Shown here: in pieces, positions 12,554-24,190 of the stretch
How the letters are laid out: every line of letters starts with the position of its first letter
Position numbering within the stretch: position 1 is the stretch's first letter
NCBI GenBank assembly: GCA_963682175.1
Contig: OY821789.1
Span: 2,356,001 to 2,420,000 of the forward strand
From: Triglochin maritima
Lineage: Eukaryota > Streptophyta > Magnoliopsida > Alismatales > Juncaginaceae
Reading direction: 5' to 3'
Length of the DNA stretch: 64,000 nucleotides
Translations under genes and position numbers: made by a program
Notes under the pieces: model-generated
Database searches by the model: none
What the model was told of the DNA's origin: nothing
Seen by the model: the letters and a program-made list of their open reading frames with translations, nothing else

Positions 12554-14474
12554 TTAGCGAGCCGTATTGGTTGGATTCGTCATCGGAGACGGATCACGTA
12601 TTTCTTCCTCTGTAGTCTGTGTTGTCGAATTGCGTTTTGATTGCGTGGTTTTGAACTTGATTGTGTACCATACCAATACCATAGGTGTTTGTTTTGTCAA
12701 TAACTTCTAGTATTTCATAGCTCGCCAAAATCATATGGAAATGCGTATTGTTTCTTAGATTTTGTTTCAATCCAATCCGAAGTTATTGGTTCTCTCATTA
12801 TCTGAAAATTTAGTTTCTCATATTTGGCTTCATCACACCACAAAAGTAGAATGGTTGCAGATGAGTATAGGATGGTGATGAGAGTCAGTTGACTACAAAA
12901 ATTACTTTTAATCTTTTCTCATGCCATCATCGATTCATCACCATTAAGAACCCCACCACACGTAGCATAGAGTTTCCGTGCCTATCCAGTATACACTCAC
13001 CTTGACCCACACAGCCCAACCCACAGTTGTCTATGCCTTTCATCATATCTTGGCATCTTGCTGACTGCTGTGTATTTGTATAAGTGTTTGGAAACGTGTC
13101 TTCTTGTTATACTTCAACCAAAGCTTGACTGACGATTGACATGCATTAATCCTCGTTAGATTGCATTAATTGGCTGAGAGATGGTCAATGATAACTGATA
13201 CTTCTGGTCTGAATTTCTCAGTGGGAGACTGGGAGGAATTCACCAGATAGACTGTTCCAGGATTCCCAAGGGTCTAGCACTCTAGCGATGCCTGTCTCAT
13301 GTACTGTCATGTTTGGTTTCTTGGATAGACTTATTTCGTAGGGTAACACGGTATTTTAGTATTAGTATAACATGTTATAATTAAAAGACTCTAACGATGT
13401 TTTGCAAGTAATCTAATCCATTTCGGCTCTGCCAAGGACATATTAGTATAACATGCCATGGACTGACATGCGACATTATGACGTCTGCTCAGGCAAGAAG
13501 TCCCATCATTTTTTACTCCAAAATCTCAGGAGTCAGGACACCGAAAAATGAGAAAAAAAGACGTTTTCTGTATGTCAAATTTACTACGTCTAACAGCAAC
13601 AATTCAGTCGTGTCATCTCCGCACATTACTATCATATTAGTCTTCTCCCTTTCTGAAATTTTGATTTCGAGCGTTGGGATTACTATCATATTAGTCCAAG
13701 TAAACGGTCGTATGGTGGATAGGCCCCATAGGCGTTTCGGGGGGCTGAACTTCGGCTCGAATGTCGGGTCATTCTGGGCCGAAGCCCGCAGATTAATCAA
13801 GTGTCTTTGAAAACCTAATTATTTATTATAAGTACATACATCATTTGCATGTCAGTAACCGAGGTTTTTATGTTGACTCCTCACACACCTATCGTTACCC
13901 TGTGACATGTAAATAAATATTTCATTAAATAATTACAAGTGATTTCAAGATTCTATCCAATCAAGAGTCTCAAAACGATATGGTATTACAAATGAATGGG
14001 CAATTTTAGAAATTGAAAATCGCATGCCAGGATGGGTCCTTTAAATCGAAGTTGGTGGATTGTATCCCTAAAAGGATTTATTTAATCTAATAGATTATGC
14101 TTCCAAATAAAAAATGAAAATATTATGCAGTTTGAAAACACCAAAACATCATCACTTACCTCATTTTCTTGTCACCATTCATATTATAATGTATATTTCA
14201 CTTTGTGAGTATTTGAATGTCATCTAAATACTGAATCGTCATAGATCACCTCATCAGCTTCTTTTTCTCAATTTATTTTCCCCAATACCCCCGACTAGAA
14301 CCAAAAACAAAACGAACGGGTGACAAGTGTGTCCACGCATAAAGATCTTTTCATATGCAGGAGTCATCGGTCATCGTTTGACCTTTTCCTTATATATAGC
14401 CAAAGAAATTCTGAATAAAATGTGAACTTTTAGTTATCACTAATCAACAACTTGTCAGTTCACAATAGAGTTTA
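12554..14474. other. Intergenic DNA, no gene recognised
   Basis: AT-rich spacer between the single-exon gene and the LTR-like element. The short frame at 13478-13810 shows no domain. Nothing else is supported. Confidence 0.55.
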
Positions 14475-16556
14475 TGTTAGGATCCTAACCTTGGTTAGTG
14501 GGCTAATCACGTGATTAGTGGGAGTTTTGCATGGGAAATGTAAGGGGAAATAGTGATGGTGATGGATGTAGGGGCCGATTACTGTTGGTTGTGTTGGTTT
14601 TGAAGAGAAAATCATCATTTCTTCTCTTCTCCTTCACCCAAACCACTCTCTCACCTTCTCTTCCTTTTTCCGGCCAGAGATTGTGGAGGCGACTCAGGCG
14701 TATGGAGGCGAGCTTGGAGTTGAGGAGGCGCGGACGTGAGGCACGTGGGTGTGGAGGTTGCGGTCGGGCATCGACGTTGAGTGAACTCGGGCGTGCTCCG
14801 TCTTCTTCTTTAGGTATGTCGGCTTATTAGTGTGGTTTTGTTGTTCCTCACGTTGATGGGAACTTGAGGTCGGTCGCGGGAGGCCGGAGACCTCGCTGGC
14901 GACGAGAAAACGACGTAAAATCTTTGGCTGGCGCAAGGTTGCTGTCGACCAATGGTCGACCAGTGCCTTCAGGCGGTCGACCGGTTTAGTGTTTTTGCCC
15001 GACTTTAACCAACGTCAGTCGAACGATGTCGTGTGGCGGTCGACCAATTGCATGTATGCTGATGGGTTGGAGGTTTTTTGTCGGATTTCGGTCGACTGTC
15101 CCTTGCTTTTGGTTCGACCGAAACTTAAGTGTACTTGATGATTATGCATGTTGTTCGACCGTTCTATGACGTAGACTATTAGGATGACCTTGGTAGTTTT
15201 CAGTCGACCGGGACCCCTGACTCGGTCGACCGGATAGTCTTGTGTGATTTTGACCAACTCCCGATATTGACCTCGTATTCGGTTGACCGATTTTAGATTG
15301 ATGTTCAACCGTTTGGAATTATGTGATTCTCAGAAGAGTTCGACCGTTGCAAACTTTCGGTCGACTGAACCTATTGGGAACGGTCGACCGGTTAGGCTTT
15401 TTCGGTCGATCGTTTGTGCGCAGAACTAATTTCCTGGTCCTTGTGTTGTGTCAACTCTGTCCACAGAAACCCGTGTCCTCGCTTAGAGCGTGAACCGGGA
15501 GGTGACGGCGGGTACATGCTCGTGCCTGCCCAGGGACAACCGTGTGGAAGAGTGTGGACACTTGGGTCGTGCCACTTCCGTGATGGACCGTGGTGTGACG
15601 TGTTGTTGCTTGACTCTCTGTAGAGTAGCAGACCCGAGGGATCGCGGATCCTAATGCGTGTTGACGCATGACCCGTGGAGCATGATGACCCTGCAAACTA
15701 CGGTCTGGACCCGTCCGATGTTGTGTCATACGTATGTTGTACCATCGAGGGGTTGCCGACGATGATGGTGTCGACGATGTTCTGGCTTGTGGTTGTGCCG
15801 TCCGATGTTGTGTCTGACGTTTTGTTGCATCGTCGATGTTGTGTCGGCAATGCTGCCGATGTTTTTCCGGCGATGATCCCCGATCGGGCACCTATCTTGG
15901 GATGTTGACTGACCGGACTACGACTCCGTCGAGGTGGTGTAGACAACGTGGTTACTTTGCGCGAAAGTGCAGACGCTCCTCACCGATCCCTTTGGCTAGA
16001 GTAGTCGCGTGTGGGGGGTGCATCTCGTATTGTCTGTAAGACCGTATGTGCCTACGGTAGGTTTCCGAGTGAGACCCGTTGTTGTTGCTGGACTGATGTC
16101 CTTGTTGACCCTTGAGGGTCTTGTGTTGTTGGGATGAGGTCCCGTTTACCCTTGGAGGGATTTGATGCATTGCAGATGTTGATATGACATACTACTAGTA
16201 TGATAAGTTCATTTACGGTACTGTTGTATTCATATAGGCGAGTTTGGCATCATGTGTTTCCTAATGAAAAACTCAGGCATCGTTGTTTGATTCATGTTTC
16301 AGGACCGTAATATGTTCTGTCGGGTGGTGACAGCGGGCACACACATTTTGAGGTCAGGATCCTCGTCGGACTCTTCGAAGTCGTCATGATTACTTGTGTC
16401 TGTTCTTCATAGTATTGTTGTAATTATGTCTTTTGACAAACTCTGTTGTATTATTGGTGCACCGACTGTTGAATTATATGAGTAACATTCACGTTGATGA
16501 GTTTTATCTGATGATCTTTTGATTGTTTAAATTTTTCAGTATTTTGGGATGTTACA
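14475..16556. mobile_element. Probable solo LTR (or LTR-bounded fragment), 2.08 kb, rich in CGGTCGACCG palindromes
   Basis: Left end TGTTAGGATCC, right end GGGATGTTACA (TG..CA rule). The flanking 5-mers are GTTTA (14470-14474) and ATTTA (16557-16561), a 4/5 match for a target duplication. On the minus strand the end TGTAACATCCC resembles the TGTAAC start of the solo LTR at 63018. Between 14940 and 15420 the sequence GGTCGACC recurs with spacers of tens of bases. The right half is rich in CG and in degenerate repeats of a CCGATGTTGTGTC-like word. GC content is well above its surroundings. Short frames inside (such as 15451-15891) look like by-products of this composition. The boundaries are inferred and no coding domain of a retrotransposon is visible. 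Confidence 0.5.
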
Positions 16557-18171
16557 ATTTAGATCCTGATCTTTAGTTTTTTTCATCCAAACAAACGCAC
16601 TAGTATGGATCAATACTCAGTCCATTGGCAGTGGTTTCGTGGCATGCCAATACTTCCCTCCTCTTGTACTTTGACTTATTGCTAAATCATGATTTACCTT
16701 CTACAAGGCTGCAACCTTTTGAGCCCATTCATCCCATTTTGTTGATAATTTGAAGTTAAAGGTGGATTCATGGTGATTAGGAGTGGAGGGATTTTTTGAT
16801 AATTTCTGAGCACAATCTTCGTGGTAAATTTTCATTACCTAACTTATCAAACGGTAAAATAGCTCATTAGATTTGAAGAGCTATTTTTTTCTCCTAAGAT
16901 AAGCCTTTTATTTATATGAAAATGTGCAACATGTTCTCTTCAAAAAAAGAAGTGCAACCTGTTATTAAGGTTCAACATGTTCCTTTCTTGTTCGACCGTA
17001 GCATCCTCTTGTTCAGCTACTAACAATTATTAAATTAAGACGAGCAAAGAAAGGAAGCGGAAATTATTCAAAGAAATTACAAAATTCAATTACGTCTTTA
17101 TCATAGCATAAGAAACAAATCCTACAGACTAGGAGGGTACGTCTTTCAGTACAGTCCGGTTAACCGAATCGAACCGAATATGATTCAGTTCGATTCTCCG
17201 GATTGAACAATTTGGGTTACAGTTTCGGTTCGGTTTTAATCTTGTATCATTTTTTTAACAAAAAACTACTATTAAATTTTTTAAACCAAAAATTAACAAA
17301 CATATTAATAAAAAATAATCTGGTTTGAACCGGTTTTGTTTTGGTTCTAACATTTTGTTAATTTCGATTTGATTCGTTTTTTAGACCAATGTACACCGGT
17401 ACTACATACTGCACCAAACAGTCAACACATGATCTTGGAAAAAACAAAGGGTAAATCCATGTAACCCCCTAACCATGAGCCCAAATAACTTAACATCGTG
17501 AACTTTCAAAGTTAACACTTAACTCTCCCAAAACTTTGGATATGTAATATTTTATCCATTTAATTTCTTTTAATCGTTATATTTCACATCCAAACTTTAC
17601 CATAAAGTAAGATTTACGATTTTGTAGGCAAACAACTCAAAAAAATAAAAAATAACGGTTAATAGATCAAGTGTCAGATCTGATTCATATTTGAGTCGAA
17701 TTTGGTAACATCAGACCAATTTTCCAATCAAATTTGATCTCCGATTTGAACCGAAGTTTACAATTATGTTAAATTTATGAGTATTTTAGGCAAACAACCT
17801 GAAAGAACGTTTAAGATGTGAAATCTAACGATTAAAATAAATTCAAGAGTCAAAGTGTAAGAAATCCAAAGTTCAACTTTAAAATTCATTAGACTTAAGT
17901 GATTTAGGTATATAGTTTGCGAAGGTTGTTTCTTTTTGCGACAAAAGACACCAATAAACAGTTTTTGTGTGTGGGTTTGACTTTTTTTCTCAAAATCATT
18001 CGGCCATTCTTCCTAGTTTCCATGTTTGGAGCGGGCAAAGCAACCAAAGGACAAAAATATTTTCGAGCTCTTCCTAAAAATCACATTTTACTCGTATTCT
18101 CCCAAAATCAAATTCCACAACATCCCACTCTGAGAACATGAGTTATGACCTAGACAACTTACAAGCATTCT
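16557..18171. other. Intergenic DNA with a possible small MITE near 17150-17400
   Basis: AT-rich. Around 17150-17400 the words GGTTAACCGAATCGAACCGAA and GGTTTGAACCGG recur on both strands, similar in flavour to the MITE at 3684, but I could not fix termini or a target duplication. No gene seen. Confidence 0.45.
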
Positions 18172-18378
18172 TTTTTTTTGTGGTGACCGGGGGAACTTAC
18201 CGAACTACCACCTTTTAGACGCTGATCAAGCTACAACCCCCGGGATTCGTGGGCCCACCTCCTTTCTTACCTTTTGCCGAACCAAACCCACTCACCATAT
18301 AAGAGGCGAGAGTCACATGAGGAGACTCGAACATCTGACCTCATGTTCCATGGGTCTTCACCAACTGAGGGTGGTCAT
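18172..18378 (-). mobile_element. tRNA-derived SINE, minus strand
   Basis: Read on the minus strand, the head contains CTCAGTTGGTGAAG (A-box-like) and, about 35 bases on, GATGTTCGAGTCTCC (B-box-like), the spacing of a tRNA-type internal promoter. The body ends in CCCCGGTCACCAC followed by an A run (T run at 18171-18179). The flanks AAGCATTCT (18163-18171) and AAGCTTTCT (18379-18387) match at 8 of 9 positions and fit a degraded target duplication. These are hallmarks of plant SINEs. The body is too diverged from a cloverleaf to be a functional tRNA gene. Confidence 0.65.
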
Positions 18379-19208
18379 AAGCTTTCTCTCTTTTCCTATG
18401 TCAGCTTTCTTTTTCGTCCACATTAACTTTCTTTCTCTCTAACTCACTTTATTTTCTTTCCTACACAATTCAACTCTTAACCACACCCTACCTCTCTCAT
18501 CCACATCATTGTTGGAGTTGATTTTGGAAAAAACATAAAAATTTAAAATTTAAAAAAATAAAACAAATTATAAAACGTATTTTAGAAGGAAAAAATTAAA
18601 ACTATTTTTAAAAAAACAAAAAAAAATTAACACTGGGACACCCCAAATTTGTCTGCCCTACCGATCGTCAGCCAGACGATTGGTCAGTTATTTATGCTCT
18701 AAGTCCTAACCCAAATCTGTCTTACCAACAATCATAGGCAACATAATTTTCAAAAAAAAAAACGCAACTAAAGACAACATGGTTGGTAGATCATAAACTG
18801 ATAAGACGAATACAAGTTTCTTAGAAGAATTGAATCCGAAGTCACAAATAGTGCATGGACGATACTGTTAGGTGATCAAGCAAAGTAAACTCAACAGAGA
18901 TAGCAAACTAAACTCGTCAAATTCCAAAACAATAAAAATAGCAAACAATCCAAATATAACCAAAGATTTAAAATCAACAGAGATTTCCTGCCTAGTAGGA
19001 AATCAGAAAAACATAAACCCAAAGTCCAAGTACACACACCCTTAATTAATTAAACAAAGTAACAAACCCTTAATTAATTAATTAATAAACAACAAGGAAG
19101 GTACCCCTCCCAAAGTTCCAAATCCAGCATTCATCACCCAAACAAACGTATCAACAACTCCGCCAAAGCAACGAATCGGATTCCGGTGTTTCTCAAAATC
19201 CGCGTCCG
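18379..19208. other. Intergenic DNA, promoter side of the PMI1-related gene
   Basis: Very AT-rich, with a TTAATTAATTAA run around 19040-19090. No gene or defined element is supported. Confidence 0.55.
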
Positions 19209-22200
19209 ATGCTTCGCCGGTCGGACCCGGCGAGAAAGAAGCCGCAGCCGTTGCCGGCGCCCGATTCCGGCAATGGCGCGCGTCTCCTCCACGACATCGA
19301 AGCCCTCAGCAAAGCCCTCTCCATCCAAACCAAGCCTTCCCACCTCAAACCCTTGCCTCCTCCGCCCCGCTCCGTCTCTGCCGGGAAATCCGACTCCACC
19401 AACCACCGCCGCTCCAAACCCAAGGACAAAACCTCCACTTCCTCCTCCTCCTCCTCCTCCTCCTCCTCCTCCTCTTCCTCTTCCTCGATTTGGGGGTGGA
19501 AGGCGTTGAAGTCGCTGTCCCACCTCGGCCACCGCCGCGTCGAGTGCCGATTCACTCTTCGAGTCCGCTCGATCTCGAACCTTCCTTCCAACCTCAATGG
19601 ATTCGAGGTCTGGGTTTGCTGGAGGCGGATTGGGAGCGGTTCGGTTTCAAGGACGAAGCCAGTTAGGGTTTCGGAAGGTGCGGTGGAGTTCGAGGAGGAG
19701 ATGGCGCATCGGTGCTCCGTTTACGCTTGCCGGAGCGGGCAGCATAATTCCGCTAAGTACGAGTCCAGGCAGATCGTTATATTGGTGGTTTTGGCGGGGG
19801 CTGTGGAGGTCGAGCTCGGGAAGCATCGGGTTGACCTTACGAGGATTTTGCCTCTCACGTTGGAGGAATTCGAGAATGAGACTTGTTGTGGAGAGTGGAG
19901 TACTGATTTTAAGTTGTCTGGGAAGGGGAGAGGTGGAGTTCTCAATGTTAGTTTTGGTTATAGTGTAGTGAAGGATGGATTGGTTGAAGGAGATGGAAAC
20001 AGGAGGGAGGCGTTGGAGGGAGTGAATGCGAGGTTGGGGAGAGTGGAGAGGGAAGACGGTTGGCAGGGTTCTCGGAGACGTGATGGGAGTATTCCTAGAT
20101 GTAGTAATGTTTCGAAAGATCGGTTGCGGTTGACGTCTCGCTCGGTGGAGGATGTCAGAGTGCTTCATGAGGTACTTCCGGTGGCTAGATCGAAGACATT
20201 GTCGGATTTTGAAAATGTTGAGCGGGAAGATGAAGGTGGTGCTTATGAGTTGGAACCTCAGGTTGAGGATTTGAAAATGAAGGTTGATGGGATGGAGCGA
20301 AATGTTCTTGCTAGTGAGGAATTCGTTCAAGGTGTTGGGAAGGTGGAATCTGTAAATGAATGTGAGGAGCAGGAGTTCACTGTAGTGGAAAAAGGAGTAG
20401 AAATCTGGATTAAGGACCGAAGCAAAGGGAATGAGGCAGAAGATTCGAAGCATGAGAAAACTGGTAAGACAAATGGTATGCTCTCTAATGACAAAAAACA
20501 GTTTCCCAGGGGTAAAGAGCTATCTGGTTCTGTAGGTAGCATTCTATCAAAAAATGAACTGGTTTCTGGTGAATCAGTTAGTGACGAAATAGATTCTGCT
20601 TTCAATAATCTCTCACTAGCTGGACCTGTATGTTTAGAATCACAGGCTAAAACAGAGGTTTCTGAACCTGTTAGTCACGGGGAGACTACGTTCAATTATA
20701 AGACCGAAAGAATGAACAAATCTCTTGATTTGGAGGATGTCACGGAATCTATTGCGAATGAGTTCCTTAGCATGTTGGGAGCAGACAGTAGCCCTTTGGG
20801 ATTAAGTTCTGAAAGTGAGGTAGAATCACCACGAGAACGGCTACTCAAAGAGTTTGAGAGATCAATGAACATGGGAATTATAGAATCTCCAATAGACTCT
20901 ATGTTGAGAAAATCCAAGTTGGATTCCATGGATCACGTCGATGGTATTTTCGGCCCTGATGTTGGGAATCAAGGCGAGTTGTCTTGGGAAGAGGATTTTG
21001 ACCTCGCTTCTATTGTTGATGCTGCAGAAGCTGAGCATCACATAGCAGCTCAAGCTATGAAAAGCAAGACAAGGGCCAAGCTATTGGAAGATGCAGAGGC
21101 AGAAGCTTTGATGAATGAGTGGGGTTTGAACGAGAAAGCCTTTGAAAACTCTCCACCGGAAAGTAGGTGTGGTCAAGGTTTCGGCAGTCCGATCGATCTC
21201 CCCCCTGAAGACCCACTTGATTTGCCCCCTCTTGGTGATGGTTTGGGTCCATTTGTTCAGACAAAGGATGGAGGTTTCCTGAAATCCATGAGCCCAGCAT
21301 TTTTTAAGAATGCAAAGAACAATGGCAGTTTGGTAATGCAAGTTTCTAGCCCTGTTGTTGTGCCGGCAGAGATGGGTTCAGGGATCATGGATATATTGCA
21401 GCGCCTGGCTTCCGTGGGAATAGAAAAACTTTCAATGCAGGCTAGTAAATTGATGCCTTTGGAAGATATCACTGGAAAGACGATGCCACAGGTGGCGTGG
21501 GAAGCTGTTCCTTCTCTAGAAGCAAATGAGAGGTTTGTGACTAATCTTTTATGGGCATTTTAGAAATAACTTTTGTGATATCACGAGTGATCCTTTCTCT
21601 CTTAACGACTGTGTTCTCTGAACAGTCAGGATTTTGTGGCACATTTAATGTCAGAGGTGGGTTCAGAACATGCTGGGAGCAAAAATGACAAACAGAAGTC
21701 ATACTCAAAATCTAGGGATAATAGTTCAGAGTATGTTTCACTAGAGGATCTTGCTCCATTTGCCATGGACAAAATCGAAGCTCTTTCAATTGAAGGGTTA
21801 AGAATTCAGTCTGGAATGTCAGATGACGAAGCACCATTGAACATTAGCCCTCAGTCAATTGGGAATATCTCAGCTTTTGAAGGTAAAGTAGCAAAGAACG
21901 ACGGGTCACTTGGGCTGGACGGTGCTGCTGGCCTGCAGCTCTTAGATGTTAAAGATAATGGTTCCGATGATGATGGTCTTATGGGGTTGTCTCTAAGTCT
22001 GGATGAGTGGATGAGGCTTGATTCAGGTAGTATTGATGAAGAGGATTTAAGCAGTGATAGGACATCCAAGATTCTCGCTGCTCATCATGCTAAATCTCTG
22101 GACTTGATAAGTGGGGGGTCGAAGGGCGATAAAAGAGGTGGTAAAAACTCCAGCAAAAGATGGGGTTTGTTGGGAAACAATTTCACTGTGGCACTGATGG

Positions 22201-22703
22201 TTCAGCTTAGGGATCCAACGAGAAACTATGAACCAGTCGGAACACCAATGCTGTCTCTAATTCAGGTAGAGCGTGTTGTTATTCCTCCAAAACCTAAAGT
22301 GTACAGGTCAGTTTTTGTCAGCAAAAACAGCGAACGAGATGTTGAAGATATTGAGGACAAGATTGAATCAATTGTGGAAGACAAGAAAAAAAAGGAAATC
22401 GATACTCAATGCCAGTTTAAGATCACTGAAGTGCATATAGCTGGTTTGAAGACCGAGCCTGATAAAAATAAGCCATGGGGCAACCCAACGCAACAACAGT
22501 CTGGTTCTCGTTGGCTGCTTGCTAACGGAATGGGAAAGACTAACAAGCACCCTTTTACGAAATCAAAGCCAGGCGATTCACTTTGGAGCGTTTCATCGTG
22601 TATTCATGGAACAGGTTCAAAATGGAATGAGTTTGGTAAACCGAATGCACACACTAGAAATCCAAATGTTATTTTCCCTAGTGGGACTAGTAAGTTCCGG
22701 TGA
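19209..22703 (+). CDS. PMIR1: PLASTID MOVEMENT IMPAIRED 1-RELATED protein, 2 exons
   Basis: Exons 19209-21532 and 21626-22703 (GT..AG, phase 2) encode 1,133 residues, like the roughly 1,160 of Arabidopsis PMIR1 and longer than PMI1 itself. An N-terminal Ser run (TCC microsatellite, 19438-19486) precedes IWGWKALKSLSHLGHRRVEC, the start of the NT-C2 (EEIG1/EHBP1-type) domain, about residues 100-250, with LRVRSISNLPSNLNGFEVWV inside. The middle is a long acidic linker. The conserved plant C-terminal half includes ESPRERLLKEFERSM, WEEDFDLASIVDAAEAEH, LPMEDITGK-type sequence and PQVAWEAVPSLE, and the protein ends near HTRNPNVIFP. The PMI1 family acts at the plasma membrane in actin-dependent chloroplast and nuclear positioning; the PMIR paralogues are less well defined. 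Family assignment is firm, the exact paralogue less so. Confidence 0.92.
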
Positions 22704-23338
22704 GAGTTAGAAGTTGGTTTAGCCGAATTATTGTTAATGAATAGCAAGGTGAAATTCTTCTTTCAGAATGTAATCGGGAAAAGTTGAGGATCTAGAATAT
22801 TTCCTTCATATTTGGATCTCTGTCTCATTGTTGCATTGAATACGTTTCGCTCTTTGTCAACTGAAGTTTCCCATCTTCCATTTGAAGATGATCCGACAGA
22901 TGGTAATTATTCTTTAACTCTGTAAGTAACCAACTGCACTATGTCTATTCAGATTCTGTGTATTAGTGTTAATTTTAAGGTGTTGAACTATTTTTTGATG
23001 TAAATTTGCCGATCTTGCTCGTCTTCCTCCATTTTGCAGTATCCATATTTTATCTTGATTTCAAGTTCAAATCGATTTGCATAATACACACGATGTGGTG
23101 TTATGATGTTAACATGGTTTGTGCAAACACATGATGTCAACATACTATGTATCAAAATATTCCTACCTCATTAGGTACTATGATTGAATTACAATATGCA
23201 AATGATGTCAACATACTATGTATCAAAATATTCCTACCTCATTAGGTACTATGATTGAATTACAATATGCAAATGAACAATATGTTCTGTTTCTTAAATT
23301 TCGACGACAAAAGTGCAAACTACAGAGATGGTGGCAAC
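22704..23338. other. Intergenic DNA between two convergent genes
   Basis: Holds the 3' flanks of the PMI1-related gene (+) and the WRKY gene (-), plus the 71-bp tandem duplication listed separately. No further gene seen. Confidence 0.6.
23133..23274. repeat. 71-bp perfect tandem duplication
   Basis: The unit starting GATGTCAACATACTATGT and ending TTACAATATGCAAAT occurs at 23133-23203 and again at 23204-23274 with no difference that I could see. Identity suggests a recent duplication. It sits just downstream of the WRKY stop codon, within its likely 3' flank. Confidence 0.9.
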
Positions 23339-24190
23339 TCAGGGCTTCGAAGTAGTGGACGTTGGAGCTTGATGGTTGTGCTTACCCTGGTAGCTTGTGA
23401 TGACGTAGCTGTTGTCTTCCCGGTATCTCTCCACTCTCTTTTTAACATTGCATCCTTGTTGCGAGCATCGGAAGTAATTTCTGCAGTGGTTTATTTTAAC
23501 CCATAGTGTCATTTACAATGATAGAATCGCTTCATACCAATGAAATATTTTGACAAACGGTTGCGCTTCCTAAATAAGTTCAATTTGATTCTGAGGGTCA
23601 CTATATTTAGTATTTATGAGTGAGGTCTATAGTACCAACACTACATTATATATTTATATACTTGTGGTTGGATTGCATATATTGTGTTACTTGTGTAGCC
23701 AGTAGTTGCAATTCTACCAGTTAAGCCAGTACCATTTAGTTAGAAGATTCTAAAAATAGACAAGGAAGATTTTTTTTCCTGTTAGTTTTACTGTAAACCT
23801 TCTGTAAAGTGGTGAGCTTCTGACCTTGGATATGGACTGTACACCTTTTTCTTCCCATACTTCTTCCATTTATATCCATCCTCCAGGAAGTCGTGCTCAG
23901 ACTTAACCTTGAACCAAAACCTTTTCTTCTCGTCCACTACAACATTTGTTTGGCTTCTGCATCAAAAAACATGGTTTAAGTAAAAGAAACATGAAAGCTT
24001 AAACAAAAGATTGCAAATTAATCAATGCTTACATGTTGCTGTTGTTGATCCCTACACCACCATCAGCTATAATAGGCTCTTCGTCGTTGACCAGAAAGTC
24101 TGAAATATCACATGGAAAGTTGTCGCAGTTCGGGTCGGACGATCTTGAGCAAAACGGTGGATAATGAGAAGACATCGATTTGTCTGCCAT
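23339..24190 (-). CDS. Group IIc WRKY transcription factor with a WKKYGKK core, 3 exons
   Basis: Exons on the minus strand: 24190-24033, 23956-23825 and 23480-23339 (GT..AG, phases 2 and 2), encoding 143 residues. The start is the upstream ATG of MADKSMSSHYPPF. A single WRKY domain has DGYKWKKYGKKKVYSPYPR at residues 79-97 and a zinc finger at residues 102-133 (NYFRCSQQGCNVKKRVER, then HNH). The ligands fit C-x4-C-x23-H-x-H. The second intron falls at the PR position, the conserved intron site of group I C-terminal and IIc domains. WRKY proteins bind promoters in defence and stress. WRKYGKK members such as WRKY50/51 show altered W-box binding (known); here the Arg is also changed to Lys. Exons are short and it would be missed by simple frame searches. 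No premature stop was seen. Confidence 0.9.

Noticed and set aside
15451..15891. 146-codon minus-strand frame and overlapping plus frames
   Set aside because: Lies in the CG-rich part of the LTR-like element; His/Arg/Thr-rich translation without a domain.
18300..18378. Possible tRNA gene on the minus strand
   Set aside because: A- and B-box-like words are present, but there is no cloverleaf with acceptor stem, and an A-tail with flanking repeats shows a SINE.
23255..23506. 83-codon plus-strand frame downstream of the PMI1-related gene
   Set aside because: It is the antisense shadow of the third WRKY exon and part of the 71-bp duplication; no family match in its own frame.
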